A stretch of 64,000 nucleotides of DNA from Enterococcus phoeniculicola ATCC BAA-412 (GCF_000407505.1 NZ_ASWE01000004.1:186001-250000); one strand, 5' to 3'. Shown: positions 1 through 8,194, counted from the first letter of the stretch. Made by a program: numbers and translations. The notes: generated from the letters alone by a model not told the origin.

Positions 1-1122
1 TCTAAAAAAGAAGAAATTCTTCAAGAGGGATTATTCAAACATGTAGCAGGTCTGATAAATCGTGTAAAAAGCAATATTCAAATTGTGAATCCATTGAAGA
101 ATAACATCAAAACCAACTATGCCAACATATACCGAGCAATTGAAAAATTTTCAATTAATATTGAACAGTTTTCAGGCCGTTTAAGTGAAGATGAAATCGC
201 TTTTTTAACCATTCACTTCTCAACATCAGTAAGTACAATTAACCAGGACACGCATTATTATTATCGTGCAATTGTCGTATGTAATCATGGACTGGCTACA
301 GGAAAACTTTTGGCAGAAAATTTGAAGGAACTTTTTGACATTGAAGTTTTGGCAGTTTTGAGCTCTAGAGAAATTGATTTAATCGGCAAACTAGATGTTG
401 ACTTGGTTTTTTCAACAGTAGAGCTGGACTATCCCAATAAACCTGTTTTAATTTTAGAACCAATCATTAAAGATGCTAGCAAACAAGCTATTTTTGACTT
501 TTTAAAGAAGCATCAGCGATATCAACGTTTGATGAATAAAGAAGATTCAACACAGTTATTTTATTCTCTTGTTTCTATTATTGAGAGAAGTGAAGGAAGA
601 GTAACCGAAGGAATTTATAAAGAAATAGAAACACTCTTTGATAAAAACAGTTTAGTTATAAACAAGAAGGAGATTCAGCCGATGTTAGACAGCGTATTAA
701 AGGATAGCAATATTTTATTGCAGCAAAAAGTAGCAAACTGGGAGGAATCAATTCAAAGAGTGTCTGAACCGTTGCTTAAGGAAAGTGTAATAGAAGAACG
801 TTATGTTGAGGCAATGATAGATTCGGTGAAGAAATATGGTGCATATATTGTCATTGGCAAGCATTTAGCATTAGCACACGCACGACCAGAAGATGGCGTT
901 AATAAATTGGGTATTAGTGTAGCTACCTTAGCAGAACCAATTGTTTTTGGAAATGAAGATAATGACCCTGTAAAAATTATCTTTTGTTTAGCAGCGGTTG
1001 ATTCATACTCGCATCTAACGATTATGCGTAAATTAATTGAGTTGGTAAACGATGAAGAGAAAATTGAACAATTATGTGTAGAGACTGAAATGACGAAGTT
1101 TAAGGAAATATTATTTAATTAA
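1..1122 (+). CDS. BglG/LicR-type PTS-regulated transcriptional regulator, 5'-truncated by the window
   Basis: The reading frame is open from base 1 (373 codons), so the N-terminal DNA- or RNA-binding part lies outside the window. Visible are the end of a PTS regulation domain (PRD, about residues 1-85 of the fragment), an EIIB-like domain of the GatB type (about 90-180, beginning AIVVCNHGLATGK with the usual phosphorylatable Cys), and a C-terminal EIIA domain of the fructose/mannitol type (about 225-373, with LALAHARPEDGV, whose His is the usual phosphorylation site). This domain order is that of LicR/MtlR-like regulators, which read the phosphorylation state of the PTS and switch on the adjacent sugar operon. 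The next gene, an EIIB, starts 19 bases downstream. No separate EIIA gene is visible in the operon, so the EIIA domain here could be regulatory only, or the transporter could borrow an EIIA from elsewhere; the sequence does not decide. Confidence 0.88.
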   Translation, partial: SKKEEILQEGLFKHVAGLINRVKSNIQIVNPLKNNIKTNYANIYRAIEKFSINIEQFSGRLSEDEIAFLTIHFSTSVSTINQDTHYYYRAIVVCNHGLATGKLLAENLKELFDIEVLAVLSSREIDLIGKLDVDLVFSTVELDYPNKPVLILEPIIKDASKQAIFDFLKKHQRYQRLMNKEDSTQLFYSLVSIIERSEGRVTEGIYKEIETLFDKNSLVINKKEIQPMLDSVLKDSNILLQQKVANWEESIQRVSEPLLKESVIEERYVEAMIDSVKKYGAYIVIGKHLALAHARPEDGVNKLGISVATLAEPIVFGNEDNDPVKIIFCLAAVDSYSHLTIMRKLIELVNDEEKIEQLCVETEMTKFKEILFN

Positions 1123-1141
1123 GAGATTGGAGAAAATAACA

Positions 1142-1450
1142 ATGGCAAAACAAGTAAGTATTTTATTCGTATGTGGTGCAGGATTGGGCAGTAGTTTTGC
1201 CGCTCAAATGGCAGCAGAAGATGTGTTGAATGCACATAATGTTACTGCAAAATTAGATCATGTTGATATTTCTACAGCAGCCTCTGTTCAGCCGGATATT
1301 ATCATTACAGCACAAAATTTTGAATCACAATTCTCAAATTTTTCTATTGATGAGGAAAAGACAACGATTGTATATTTACGAAATATTGTCTCAAAGATAG
1401 AAATAGAGGAAAAGCTTTTGCCGGTACTAGAGAGCAAAGGTGCACTATAA
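1142..1450 (+). CDS. PTS EIIB component, ascorbate (UlaB/SgaB) type
   Basis: A 102-residue cytoplasmic phosphocarrier that would take phosphate from an EIIA protein and pass it to the sugar bound by EIIC. The P-loop-like CGAGLGSS near the N-terminus carries Cys11, the phosphorylation site of the lactose/ascorbate EIIB fold, and the length fits the family. The ATG at 1142 is preferred over an upstream TTG at 1127 because GGAG at 1129-1132 sits at normal distance and the protein then starts MAKQVSILFVCGAG like other family members. It is followed 23 bases later by the EIIC gene. Substrate cannot be read from this subunit. Confidence 0.9.
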   Translation: MAKQVSILFVCGAGLGSSFAAQMAAEDVLNAHNVTAKLDHVDISTAASVQPDIIITAQNFESQFSNFSIDEEKTTIVYLRNIVSKIEIEEKLLPVLESKGAL

Positions 1451-1473
1451 AATAGAACAGGAGAATAGGGGAA

Positions 1474-2757
1474 ATGGGTGTAATTAATTTTATTATCGAG
1501 AATATTTTGACACAAGCCTCCATTACAATTGCATTAATTGCCATGTTGGGACTGATTTTACAGAAAAAATCAATGGGGCAAGTATTATCAGGTTCACTGA
1601 AAACTTTATTAGGATTTCAAGTGTTAAGTGCAGGTTCTAGTATCATTGTTGGAAGCTTGCAATATTTTGGAGAAATATTTACCGAAGGATTTGGTATGCA
1701 AGGAATTATTCCTTCTATTGAAGCAATCAATGGACAGGCAATGAATCAGTTGGGTTTAGGAAGAGATATTGCCTTAACATTTTTGGGGATTTTTATTTTC
1801 AATATTTTAATTGCTAGGTTCACTAAGTGGAAATACATTTTCTTAACGGGTCAAGCCATTTTATGGATGGCAACAATGACAACGGTTTTGGGCTATTTTG
1901 TAGGCCTAAGAGGAATTACACTGATTTTAACTGGCAGTCTTGTCGGAGCAATTTTCGCGGTGGCAATGCCTGCAATAGCACAGCCTATTATTCGTAAAAT
2001 TACAGGAACAGATGACATTGCTTTAGGACACTTCTGCACAATTGGGTACATGTTTGAAGCTGGAGTTGCTTATATATTTGGGGAAAGAGGAGAAAATAAG
2101 AAGTCTATTGAGGACATTAAACTTCCAAAGGCTTTTGATTTTCTACAAGATACTTATTTGTCGGTTATGGTAGTGATGGTTCCATTATATATCATTACAG
2201 CCATTTTCGCAGGACCAGAAGTTGGTGGGCACGGGGATCAAAACTATCTAATGTTTGCCTTTTTACAAGCAATTCAATTTGTTGTGGGTGTTTATGTGTT
2301 AATGGCGGGTGTCCGCTTACTATTGGGTGAAATTGTACCTGCTTTTCGTGGAATTGCGATGAAGATTGTTCCAAATGCCATTCCAGCATTAGATTGCCCT
2401 GTATTCTTCCCTTACTCACCAAACGCAGTTATTTTAGGGTTTATTACAACAACTATTGGGACTGTGATTGCAATGTTCTTACTACCTACTTTTGGATTAG
2501 CGATGATTTTACCTGGTATGTTAACGAATTTCTTTGCTGGAGGTACAGCTGGTATTTTCGGTAATGCTGTTGGGGGACGTCGAGGAGCAATCATTGGCGG
2601 GATTGCGCATGGATTCTTCATTACTTTGCTGCCAGCATTATTAGTAACGATCTTTAACAGTATGGGCTTCATTAATGCAACTGCGACAGATGTTGACACC
2701 GTTGTAGCAGCATTGCTTTACGCTTGGATTTTAAGCCCAATCTTGAAAGCGTTCTGA
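1474..2757 (+). CDS. PTS EIIC permease, ascorbate (UlaA/SgaT) type
   Basis: A 427-residue integral membrane protein with about ten or more hydrophobic segments, matching the UlaA/SgaT permease family in length and in its start (MGVINFIIENILTQASI). It would carry the sugar across the membrane while EIIB phosphorylates it. Conserved-looking stretches include the loop ALDCPVFFPYSPNAVILGF and the glycine-rich NFFAGGTAGIFGNAVGGRRG. An AGGAG-like site precedes the ATG. Family members take up L-ascorbate, but many homologues in Lactobacillales serve unknown pentoses or other sugars; the aldolase downstream argues for a product that ends as a ketose bisphosphate rather than for the ascorbate pathway (no UlaD/E/F-like genes are present). 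Confidence 0.9.
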   Translation: MGVINFIIENILTQASITIALIAMLGLILQKKSMGQVLSGSLKTLLGFQVLSAGSSIIVGSLQYFGEIFTEGFGMQGIIPSIEAINGQAMNQLGLGRDIALTFLGIFIFNILIARFTKWKYIFLTGQAILWMATMTTVLGYFVGLRGITLILTGSLVGAIFAVAMPAIAQPIIRKITGTDDIALGHFCTIGYMFEAGVAYIFGERGENKKSIEDIKLPKAFDFLQDTYLSVMVVMVPLYIITAIFAGPEVGGHGDQNYLMFAFLQAIQFVVGVYVLMAGVRLLLGEIVPAFRGIAMKIVPNAIPALDCPVFFPYSPNAVILGFITTTIGTVIAMFLLPTFGLAMILPGMLTNFFAGGTAGIFGNAVGGRRGAIIGGIAHGFFITLLPALLVTIFNSMGFINATATDVDTVVAALLYAWILSPILKAF

Positions 2758-2773
2758 TTAGGAGAGGATTGAA

Positions 2774-3172
2774 ATGTTCGGATTTTTCAAAAAAGAAAAG
2801 AAATCTAAGCCTCAGGTTCAAAAAGAAGTGGAAGAATTATCTGATGAGGAAAAGACTGTTTTGCAAGCTAGCGTGGAAGAATTAAAACAAGCTTTATCTA
2901 CTTCAATGGAGGAAGAAAATCAGGCTGAGAGCTATGAAAAGCTTGGATTGTTGCAAGACCGTCTACATCAAACCGATGATGCAATTTCTTCGTTAGAAAA
3001 GAGTCTTGAGTTAAAGCTAAGTATTGGTGACGGGTATAAAAAACTGATGAGTTTATACAATTCTAAAAGAGCGGAAGCAGCACGAAATGGTGACGATACG
3101 GGGATTGAAAAATATATGAACAAAATGGATGATATGCGTCAGATTGCCAAAAAAGTAACCTTAGGCGGTTAA
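2774..3172 (+). CDS. Small TPR-like protein of the PTS operon, unknown function
   Basis: A 132-residue soluble protein, highly charged, that begins MFGFFKKEKKSK and is predicted almost entirely helical. Residues about 50-90 (SYEKLGLLQDRLHQTDDAISSLEKSLELK, given here only in outline) read like one tetratricopeptide repeat, a protein-protein interaction fold. No catalytic motif is visible. It starts 16 bases after the EIIC stop with its own GGAGAGG site and is followed by the aldolase, so it is translated as part of the sugar operon. A chaperone or adaptor role for the transporter or enzymes is only a guess from its position. Confidence 0.7.
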   Translation: MFGFFKKEKKSKPQVQKEVEELSDEEKTVLQASVEELKQALSTSMEEENQAESYEKLGLLQDRLHQTDDAISSLEKSLELKLSIGDGYKKLMSLYNSKRAEAARNGDDTGIEKYMNKMDDMRQIAKKVTLGG

Positions 3173-3217
3173 ATTGCAGTATTTATTATCAAAAAAATAA
3201 TTTAAAAGAGGGATACT

Positions 3218-4093
3218 ATGTATAAAACGCTAAAACAAGTAACACAAACAGCAGAAGAATTAAATATGACAATCGGAGCTTTTAATACACACAATCTCGA
3301 AATGCTACCGGAAATGATACGCGCCGCAAAAGAGATGGGTGCGCCTATCATCATTCAAACAAGTATTGATACAGCAAAATATATCGGCTATAAAGTATTA
3401 GTTGCTGTAGTAAAAGAAATTGCTGAGGATGAAATGGTGGATGTAGCGTTACATTTGGACCATGCCAGAGACTTCAATGAGATTAAAGCAGCAATTGATG
3501 CAGGGTATTCAAGTGTTATGTACGATGGGTCTCATTTGCCTTTCAAAGAAAATATTATAAAAACAAAAGCCGTCGTGGAATATGCTCATGCACATGGGGT
3601 ATCTGTTGAAGGCGAATTAGGAACAATCGGTGGAACAGAAGAAGGAATCTCTGTTGCTGAAAATGACAAAGTTTATACTAGACCTGAGGATGCTGTAGAA
3701 TTTATCAAACAGACACAAGTGGATGCTTTGGCAATCGCTATTGGTACAAACCATGGTCAATTTAAGTCGAAAACAGAAGTGAATATTCCCCTGTTAAAAG
3801 AAATCCATGCAGTTGTAAAAATTCCACTGGTCATCCATGGTGGTACAGGAGTGAAGGAAGAAGATTATCCTGAATTAATCAATAATGGGATTCGTAAATT
3901 CAATGTAGGCACAGAACTGTTAGTTAATTGGACGAAACAAGCGAAGACTGAATTTTCAAAAACAGAAGTCAATAAATCATTACGCCATAATGTAATTCCT
4001 GCTAATTTAGCAGTGAATAAAATTGTAAAACACAAAATTGGCTTGTTTATGAACGTCGATAGCCCTTTAGTAATGAAAAATAAACATGAATAA
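3218..4093 (+). CDS. Class II ketose-bisphosphate aldolase (GatY/KbaY/FbaA family)
   Basis: A 291-residue zinc aldolase that would split a ketose 1,6-bisphosphate (tagatose- or fructose-type) into dihydroxyacetone phosphate and an aldehyde phosphate. The family's catalytic and metal residues are visible: Asp81-His82 in HLDHARDF, His179 in IGTNHGQFK and His207 in VIHGGTGV. The GELGTIGGTEEG loop is also typical. Length fits GatY-like enzymes. The gene lies 45 bases after the TPR-like gene, and its last 8 bases overlap the kinase-like gene, so the two products are probably coupled by translation. Which bisphosphate is the substrate cannot be said from sequence alone. Confidence 0.92.
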   Translation: MYKTLKQVTQTAEELNMTIGAFNTHNLEMLPEMIRAAKEMGAPIIIQTSIDTAKYIGYKVLVAVVKEIAEDEMVDVALHLDHARDFNEIKAAIDAGYSSVMYDGSHLPFKENIIKTKAVVEYAHAHGVSVEGELGTIGGTEEGISVAENDKVYTRPEDAVEFIKQTQVDALAIAIGTNHGQFKSKTEVNIPLLKEIHAVVKIPLVIHGGTGVKEEDYPELINNGIRKFNVGTELLVNWTKQAKTEFSKTEVNKSLRHNVIPANLAVNKIVKHKIGLFMNVDSPLVMKNKHE

Positions 4094-4697
4094 GTATTTA
4101 ATTTTAATCGCAGGAAGTCCTGGCACAGGAAAAAGTTATTTGATTGATAAAATGCGAAACACGTTAGGGGAATTCTTTTTGCTAACGCCTGATGAAGTAA
4201 AGGAAATGTTTGCTGATTCTATTGGTTTTCGTAATTTGAAAGAAAAAGCTGCTGTTGAAACAAAAGTCTGGGCATTTTATTATAAAGCAGTGGATCTTTA
4301 TATGGAGGCAGGAAAAAGAATAATTGTTTCTGAATATCCTTTTAGTGCAAAACAAAAGGTAGCCTTACAAACGCGCGCTGATAAATTTGACTATCATGTA
4401 ATCACTATTAGATTAGTGGCAGATTTTGAGGTGTTATGGAATAGGAGAAAAATAAGAGATCGGGAGAATGAACGTCATTTAAGTCATATTATGACACATT
4501 ATCATTTTGGAGATCAACTTGAAAACCGAAGTGAAGCTGATAATTTGATTACTAGAGAAGACTTTAAAAAAATTATCACTGAGCGACAATATGATCAATT
4601 TGAGCTAGGAAGATTATTTGAGTATGATGTGACGGACTTTTCAAAAGTAGATTACACTGCTCTCATGGAAAAGGTAAAAAGCATCATTGCTCATTAA
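4086..4697 (+). CDS. P-loop NTPase, kinase-like, sugar-operon associated
   Basis: A 203-residue protein with a perfect Walker A motif near the N-terminus (AGSPGTGKSYLI, residues 9-20), and the size and pattern of small P-loop kinases such as shikimate, chloramphenicol or zeta-toxin-like kinases. Residues around 100-130 are rich in Arg (RLVADFEVLWNRRKIRDR), which resembles the lid of such kinases. It overlaps the aldolase by 8 bases and is the last gene of the PTS operon. I infer that it phosphorylates the PTS product or an intermediate to give the aldolase its bisphosphate; this would replace the PfkB-type kinase usual in tagatose or fructose pathways. Other roles of a generic AAA-type ATPase are not excluded. 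Confidence 0.7.
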   Translation: MNKYLILIAGSPGTGKSYLIDKMRNTLGEFFLLTPDEVKEMFADSIGFRNLKEKAAVETKVWAFYYKAVDLYMEAGKRIIVSEYPFSAKQKVALQTRADKFDYHVITIRLVADFEVLWNRRKIRDRENERHLSHIMTHYHFGDQLENRSEADNLITREDFKKIITERQYDQFELGRLFEYDVTDFSKVDYTALMEKVKSIIAH

Positions 4698-4716
4698 CTT
4701 GATTATATTTAAATGA

Positions 4717-4772
4717 GGTAGGAATCGAAGTGTTCAGCTTATTTCTCGGAGCTGAACACTTCTGTCCCGACC
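4717..4772 (+). repeat. Short interspersed hairpin repeat, copy 1
   Basis: Starts 20 bases after the kinase-like stop codon. It has a perfect 13-bp stem (GAAGTGTTCAGCT at 4727-4739 with its complement at 4750-4762) and outer ends that pair imperfectly (GGTAGGA at 4717 with TCCCGACC ending at 4772). No T-run follows, so it is not a standard intrinsic terminator. Its right part (GGAGCTGA, then CTTCT and TCCCGACCG) recurs at 14599-14625, which is why it is called a repeat. It could still end or stabilise the operon mRNA. Confidence 0.55.
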
Positions 4773-4952
4773 GCTCAATTAATGCTAAAAATCCACGTTC
4801 AAGAAACTCTGAGTAAGAAGAGTTTTTTATAACCACTGTAATAGATTTTACTTCAGATTTATTTAAATTGGCTATTCTTCATTTTTAGAAAATATTTTGT
4901 TATAAAGTCGCAATCTATCGGAAGTGCAGATTTAGACATTCTTCAATTTTAG

Positions 4953-4987
4953 ACAAAAGAAAACCTTTGAGAATTTTCTCAAAGGTT
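4953..4987 (-). terminator. Intrinsic terminator of the tRNA-Arg gene
   Basis: On the minus strand a 12-bp stem (AACCTTTGAGAA with TTCTCAAAGGTT, 4962-4987) is followed by a T-rich tail at 4953-4961. It begins just 6 bases after the tRNA 3' end. Confidence 0.8.
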
Positions 4988-4993
4988 AACAGA

Positions 4994-5067
4994 CGTTCTA
5001 GGAGGGATTCGAACCCCCGACCGTTCGCTTAGAAGGCGAATGCTCTATCCAGCTGAGCTACTAGAAC
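4994..5067 (-). tRNA. tRNA-Arg, anticodon TCT
   Basis: Read on the minus strand, a full cloverleaf is visible: acceptor stem GTTCTAG paired with CTAGAAC, D arm with AGCTCAGCTGGATAGAGC, anticodon stem TTCGC/GCGAA around the loop CTTCTAA (anticodon TCT, reading AGA/AGG codons), and T arm GGGGGTTCGAATCCCTC. The discriminator base is G at 4994 and the CCA end is not encoded. A promoter lies upstream at 5122-5150 and a terminator follows directly, so it is a single-gene unit. Confidence 0.96.
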
Positions 5068-5121
5068 AGTAGTAAACTGAAGTGATTTGGTAATAAATGT
5101 TATAAATCAGCAACATATTGA

Positions 5122-5150
5122 ATTCTATCAGATTTATTAAGCAGATTCAA
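5122..5150 (-). promoter_or_regulatory. Sigma-A promoter of tRNA-Arg
   Basis: On the minus strand TTGAAT (5145-5150) and TAGAAT (5122-5127) are separated by 17 bases. The tRNA begins 54 bases downstream of the -10 box. Confidence 0.65.
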
Positions 5151-5450
5151 GACAAAATTAAAAAAAATGTTATTTTGACAGAAAAATTTTTCGAGGGTGA
5201 AACTAGGTGGTGAAACTCTACTGATTCATGCATTTTCTAATAGCATGATAAAAAGCCAATGACATTGAATATAAAGAGTTTGAGGGTGGGCTCATCTCTC
5301 CTGCATTTTTCTCTCAATGACTTCTACGAAAGTGGCATGCGAGAGCTGAAGGCATCGGAAAAAATTGACTCTCTCCATTGAAAGATAATTTTTCATGTTT
5401 TCTATCATTTTCGTGAATGCCTGCTTATTACTTAAAATCACGGAAGTTTC

Positions 5451-5497
5451 ACTTCTGATGATGTACAGTACCTACTTGGTGCTGTACATCACGAAGT
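5451..5497. repeat. Long imperfect hairpin in a 430-bp non-coding gap
   Basis: The gap 5151-5577 between the tRNA promoter and the TM2 gene holds no believable ORF. Its one clear structure is a 14-bp stem (TGATGTACAGTACC at 5459-5472 with GGTGCTGTACATCA at 5478-5491, one G-T pair, 5-base loop), extended by ACTTC/GAAGT after an internal loop. No T-run follows on either strand, so it is not a typical terminator of the minus-strand TM2 gene. A degenerate partial copy (CAGTACC, then TTTGGT) follows at about 5502-5518. Confidence 0.5.
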
Positions 5498-5577
5498 TTT
5501 ACCCAGTACCAATTTGGTTCTCGAAACTAGGCATTTCTGTCTCAATCTCAATTAAAAAGTAGAGTACGGATAGTTAA

Positions 5578-6042
5578 TTAAGCAGTAACGATAATGTTGC
5601 CTGCTGCATCTGCTGGTTTTAGCAATGTCGCTATACACGTACAAAAAGCAATCAATGATGGAATAAATGTCCATGAGAAAATGATATATAGTATTCCTTT
5701 ACCAGTAAAACCTGAATAAAATTTATGAATACCAAATCCTCCAAGAAAGAAAGCAAGAAGAAAATAAATCCATTTGTTTACAACTTTTCCTCCCATATAT
5801 CCTGCATATTGCGTTTGATTGTTTGTCTGTTCATTAACGATATTAATACTAATTTGATCTTCTTGTTTTTTTGAAGGTTGGTCTACTTTAAAGATAATCG
5901 CGGAATCTCCATCTGGAAAAACCTCCACCAAATCGCCAACCTCTGGCGTGAAATCTAATAGTTCATAAGGGAATCGCACGGTAGAATGATCATCTTGGGC
6001 GATAACTACCTCATATTCATCAAGCTTAATTATTTTTGCCAT
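5578..6042 (-). CDS. TM2-domain membrane protein with N-terminal beta-rich domain
   Basis: A 154-residue protein. Residues 1-55 form a small charged domain ([18 protein letters not shown] onward) with no motif I recognise. About 60-95 is a polar linker, and the C-terminal 60 residues are a TM2 domain: two membrane helices around a short turn, with the family signature [21 protein letters not shown]2 proteins are small membrane proteins of mostly unknown role in bacteria. The start at 6042 is chosen because TAGGAGGGACAAA directly precedes it; an upstream in-frame Met would add 19 hydrophobic residues without a ribosome site. Monocistronic on the minus strand, divergent from the SulP gene. Confidence 0.82.
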   Translation of the reverse strand: MAKIIKLDEYEVVIAQDDHSTVRFPYELLDFTPEVGDLVEVFPDGDSAIIFKVDQPSKKQEDQISINIVNEQTNNQTQYAGYMGGKVVNKWIYFLLAFFLGGFGIHKFYSGFTGKGILYIIFSWTFIPSLIAFCTCIATLLKPADAAGNIIVTA

Positions 6043-6376
6043 TTTGTCCCTCCTATCTTTTGTAAAAATCTCAATAAAAATAGATATAATTGCAAACAAT
6101 CTTCTTTAATAATACCTCATGCCCTGAAGTAATGAAAGTGCATTTTCTGACTTATGAAGGAAAGAATGGACTCCCTTTTTTTCGTGAAACAAATCGCAAG
6201 TAAAAGGATTCTGTGGATAAGTTGGAAATAGAGGGGAAATTAGAACCTTGATGAGAAAATAAAAAAACTCCGTTAAAAAAATCAAATTGTTTTGTGAAAA
6301 GTTTCGTATTTTGATGTTTCTATGATACTCTTGTAAGTGAAATTGGAATTTTTCATGAAAAGGGGATTTGTATTAA
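6043..6376. other. Divergent intergenic region, no gene seen
   Basis: 334 bases between the minus-strand TM2 gene and the plus-strand SulP gene. It must hold both promoters, but I see no convincing -35/-10 pair (a lone TATGAT is at 6321-6326). A perfect DnaA-box 9-mer (TGTGGATAA, 6212-6220) is present once only. Confidence 0.5.
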
Positions 6377-7993
6377 TTGGGAAAAACATTTATATCATTA
6401 TTAAGATCTGAGTTTGCAGGGTATACTTTATCGAAGTTACAAAAAGATGTACTTGCAGGAATAACTGTCGCAGCAGTTGCCTTACCGTTAGCTTTGGCTT
6501 TTGGTGTTTCTAGTGGAGCAACAGCGGCTGCAGGTATGGTGACAGCAATTATCGCGGGCGTAGTTATTGGGAGTCTCTCAGGGGGATTTTATCAGATTTC
6601 TGGGCCGACAGGAGCAATGGCAGCAATTCTTATGTCGATTGCTGCAACTAGTGGACTAACAGGGATTTTACTAGCTACTTTTCTGGCTGGTGTTTTTTTG
6701 GTTTTGGCGGGTATTTTTAAATTAGGCTCTCTTACATCTTTTATTCCTGCGCCAGTCATAACAGGTTTTACCTCGGGAATTGCTATCATTATTGCTTTAG
6801 GACAAGTAGATAATTTCTTTGGCGTGAAGTCTCAAGGACATAATTTAATTGAAAAACTATCAAGTTATCAGACATTAGGATTTTCAGCAAAACCATTAAC
6901 GGTCGTTATAGGGGTCTTGGTGGTAGCAGGCATGATTGTCTATCCCAAAAAGTGGAATCAAAAAATTCCGGCTTCTTTAGTAGCAATTATTCTTGCCACT
7001 GCTATAACTATGTTGTTTAAATTGCCAGTAGCAACTGTAGGGAAAATTCCCACTTCGCTGATAAGTGATGAGCGGCTTGTTTTGGGCTCTATCCAACTTT
7101 CTTCATTAAAAGAAGTTCTCGTTCCTTCTATTAGTATTGCAATGCTCGGTATGATTGAAAGTCTATTATGCGGTGCGTCTGCGGGGCGTATGACAGGAAA
7201 ACCATTAGACAGCAATCAAGAGCTTGTAGCGCAAGGTGTAGGAAATATCATTTTACCATTTTTTGGCGGCATTCCAGCGACAGCTGCGATTGCACGTACG
7301 AGCGTGGCAATTAAATCGGGTGCACAAACTCGATTGGCTGGGATTTTTCATGCACTTATTTTGCTGTTGTCTATGCTAGTTTTAGCACCAGTTATGTCTC
7401 AAATTCCTATGCCAGCTTTAGCAGGGGTTTTAATTGTTACTGCATGGCGGATGAATGAATGGCATACGATTACAGCACTAGTTAAAAAGAAATATCTAGC
7501 AGGTATAGCCTTATTTGCTGTAACCATGGTTAGTACGGTAGTATTTGATTTGAGTTTGGCTATTGTCATTGGGATTGTTGCAGGATGTATTTTCTTTGTA
7601 GCAAAAAGTGCAGCAATCACGATTTCCGTGGAAGAAGTAGACTGGTCTAGGATGGGTCTTCCGCAATCAGATACAGCGAAAAATTGGGCGGTTGTCTATA
7701 TCAGCGGACCGTTATTCTTTATGTCCGCCGAAAAATTGCAACAGGCATTTCAGTCGCTAAGTGAAAGAGAAGGAGTGATATTTTCTATGCGTGGCGTACC
7801 AAGTATTGACTTGACTGCTTTAGATGTGTTCGCTGATTTTCATCAACTTGCACAAAAGAGAGAGCAGGAAGTGATTTTTACCTCCTTGCAGCCAGAAGTT
7901 GAAAAGAGCTTAGAGCTTCTGTGGCATGCTGAAGAAAAACCAGAACAGCACTTTTCGGTAGCACATGCCTTACATTCATTACAAAAACAGTAA
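6377..7993 (+). CDS. SulP/SLC26-family anion transporter with STAS domain
   Basis: A 538-residue transporter. The first 410 residues hold the multi-helix SulP core (start VLAGITVAAVALPLALAFGV; QISGPTGAMAAI; GIPATAAIARTSVAIKSGA), and residues about 430-535 form a cytoplasmic STAS domain (VVYISGPLFFMSAEKLQQ, then SMRGVPSIDLTALDV). Members move sulfate, bicarbonate, dicarboxylates or other anions; the substrate cannot be told from sequence. The start is a TTG at 6377 with AAAAGGGGAT upstream, since no in-frame ATG or GTG gives the full first helix. It stands alone between the TM2 gene and the ribosomal-protein operon. Confidence 0.9.
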   Translation: MGKTFISLLRSEFAGYTLSKLQKDVLAGITVAAVALPLALAFGVSSGATAAAGMVTAIIAGVVIGSLSGGFYQISGPTGAMAAILMSIAATSGLTGILLATFLAGVFLVLAGIFKLGSLTSFIPAPVITGFTSGIAIIIALGQVDNFFGVKSQGHNLIEKLSSYQTLGFSAKPLTVVIGVLVVAGMIVYPKKWNQKIPASLVAIILATAITMLFKLPVATVGKIPTSLISDERLVLGSIQLSSLKEVLVPSISIAMLGMIESLLCGASAGRMTGKPLDSNQELVAQGVGNIILPFFGGIPATAAIARTSVAIKSGAQTRLAGIFHALILLLSMLVLAPVMSQIPMPALAGVLIVTAWRMNEWHTITALVKKKYLAGIALFAVTMVSTVVFDLSLAIVIGIVAGCIFFVAKSAAITISVEEVDWSRMGLPQSDTAKNWAVVYISGPLFFMSAEKLQQAFQSLSEREGVIFSMRGVPSIDLTALDVFADFHQLAQKREQEVIFTSLQPEVEKSLELLWHAEEKPEQHFSVAHALHSLQKQ

Positions 7994-8050
7994 ATGTATG
8001 AAATATTAGTTGAAAAGTTTCAGATATTCATATATATAGGGAAATTTTTA

Positions 8051-8079
8051 TTGACTGATGTAGATAATTTTGATAAGAT
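8051..8079 (+). promoter_or_regulatory. Promoter of rplU-prp-rpmA
   Basis: TTGACT at 8051-8056 and TAAGAT at 8074-8079 with a 17-base spacer, directly ahead of the L21-type leader. Confidence 0.65.
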
Positions 8080-8085
8080 ATTAAT

Positions 8086-8182
8086 GTTGTAATTGTGGTC
8101 TCCACAGCTACAACCGCACAGAACAAGTTTGTAAGAACAGTGATGTCACTTGGGATGGCGAGTCTAAGTATAAAATAAGGAG
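8086..8182 (+). promoter_or_regulatory. L21-type ribosomal-protein leader
   Basis: About 95 bases of 5' leader between the promoter and the rplU ribosome site, with TGTGGTCTCCACA near its start and a second pairing region (GTGATGTCAC). Position, length and the start motif fit the Firmicutes L21 leader, an RNA structure by which excess L21 is thought to repress its own operon. Identification is by context and the visible stems only. Confidence 0.6.
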
Positions 8183-8194
8183 GTGCTGTATAGC

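Noticed and set aside
6212-6220. Perfect DnaA-box 9-mer TGTGGATAA
   Set aside because: Single copy, no cluster and no dnaA/dnaN nearby; not an origin.
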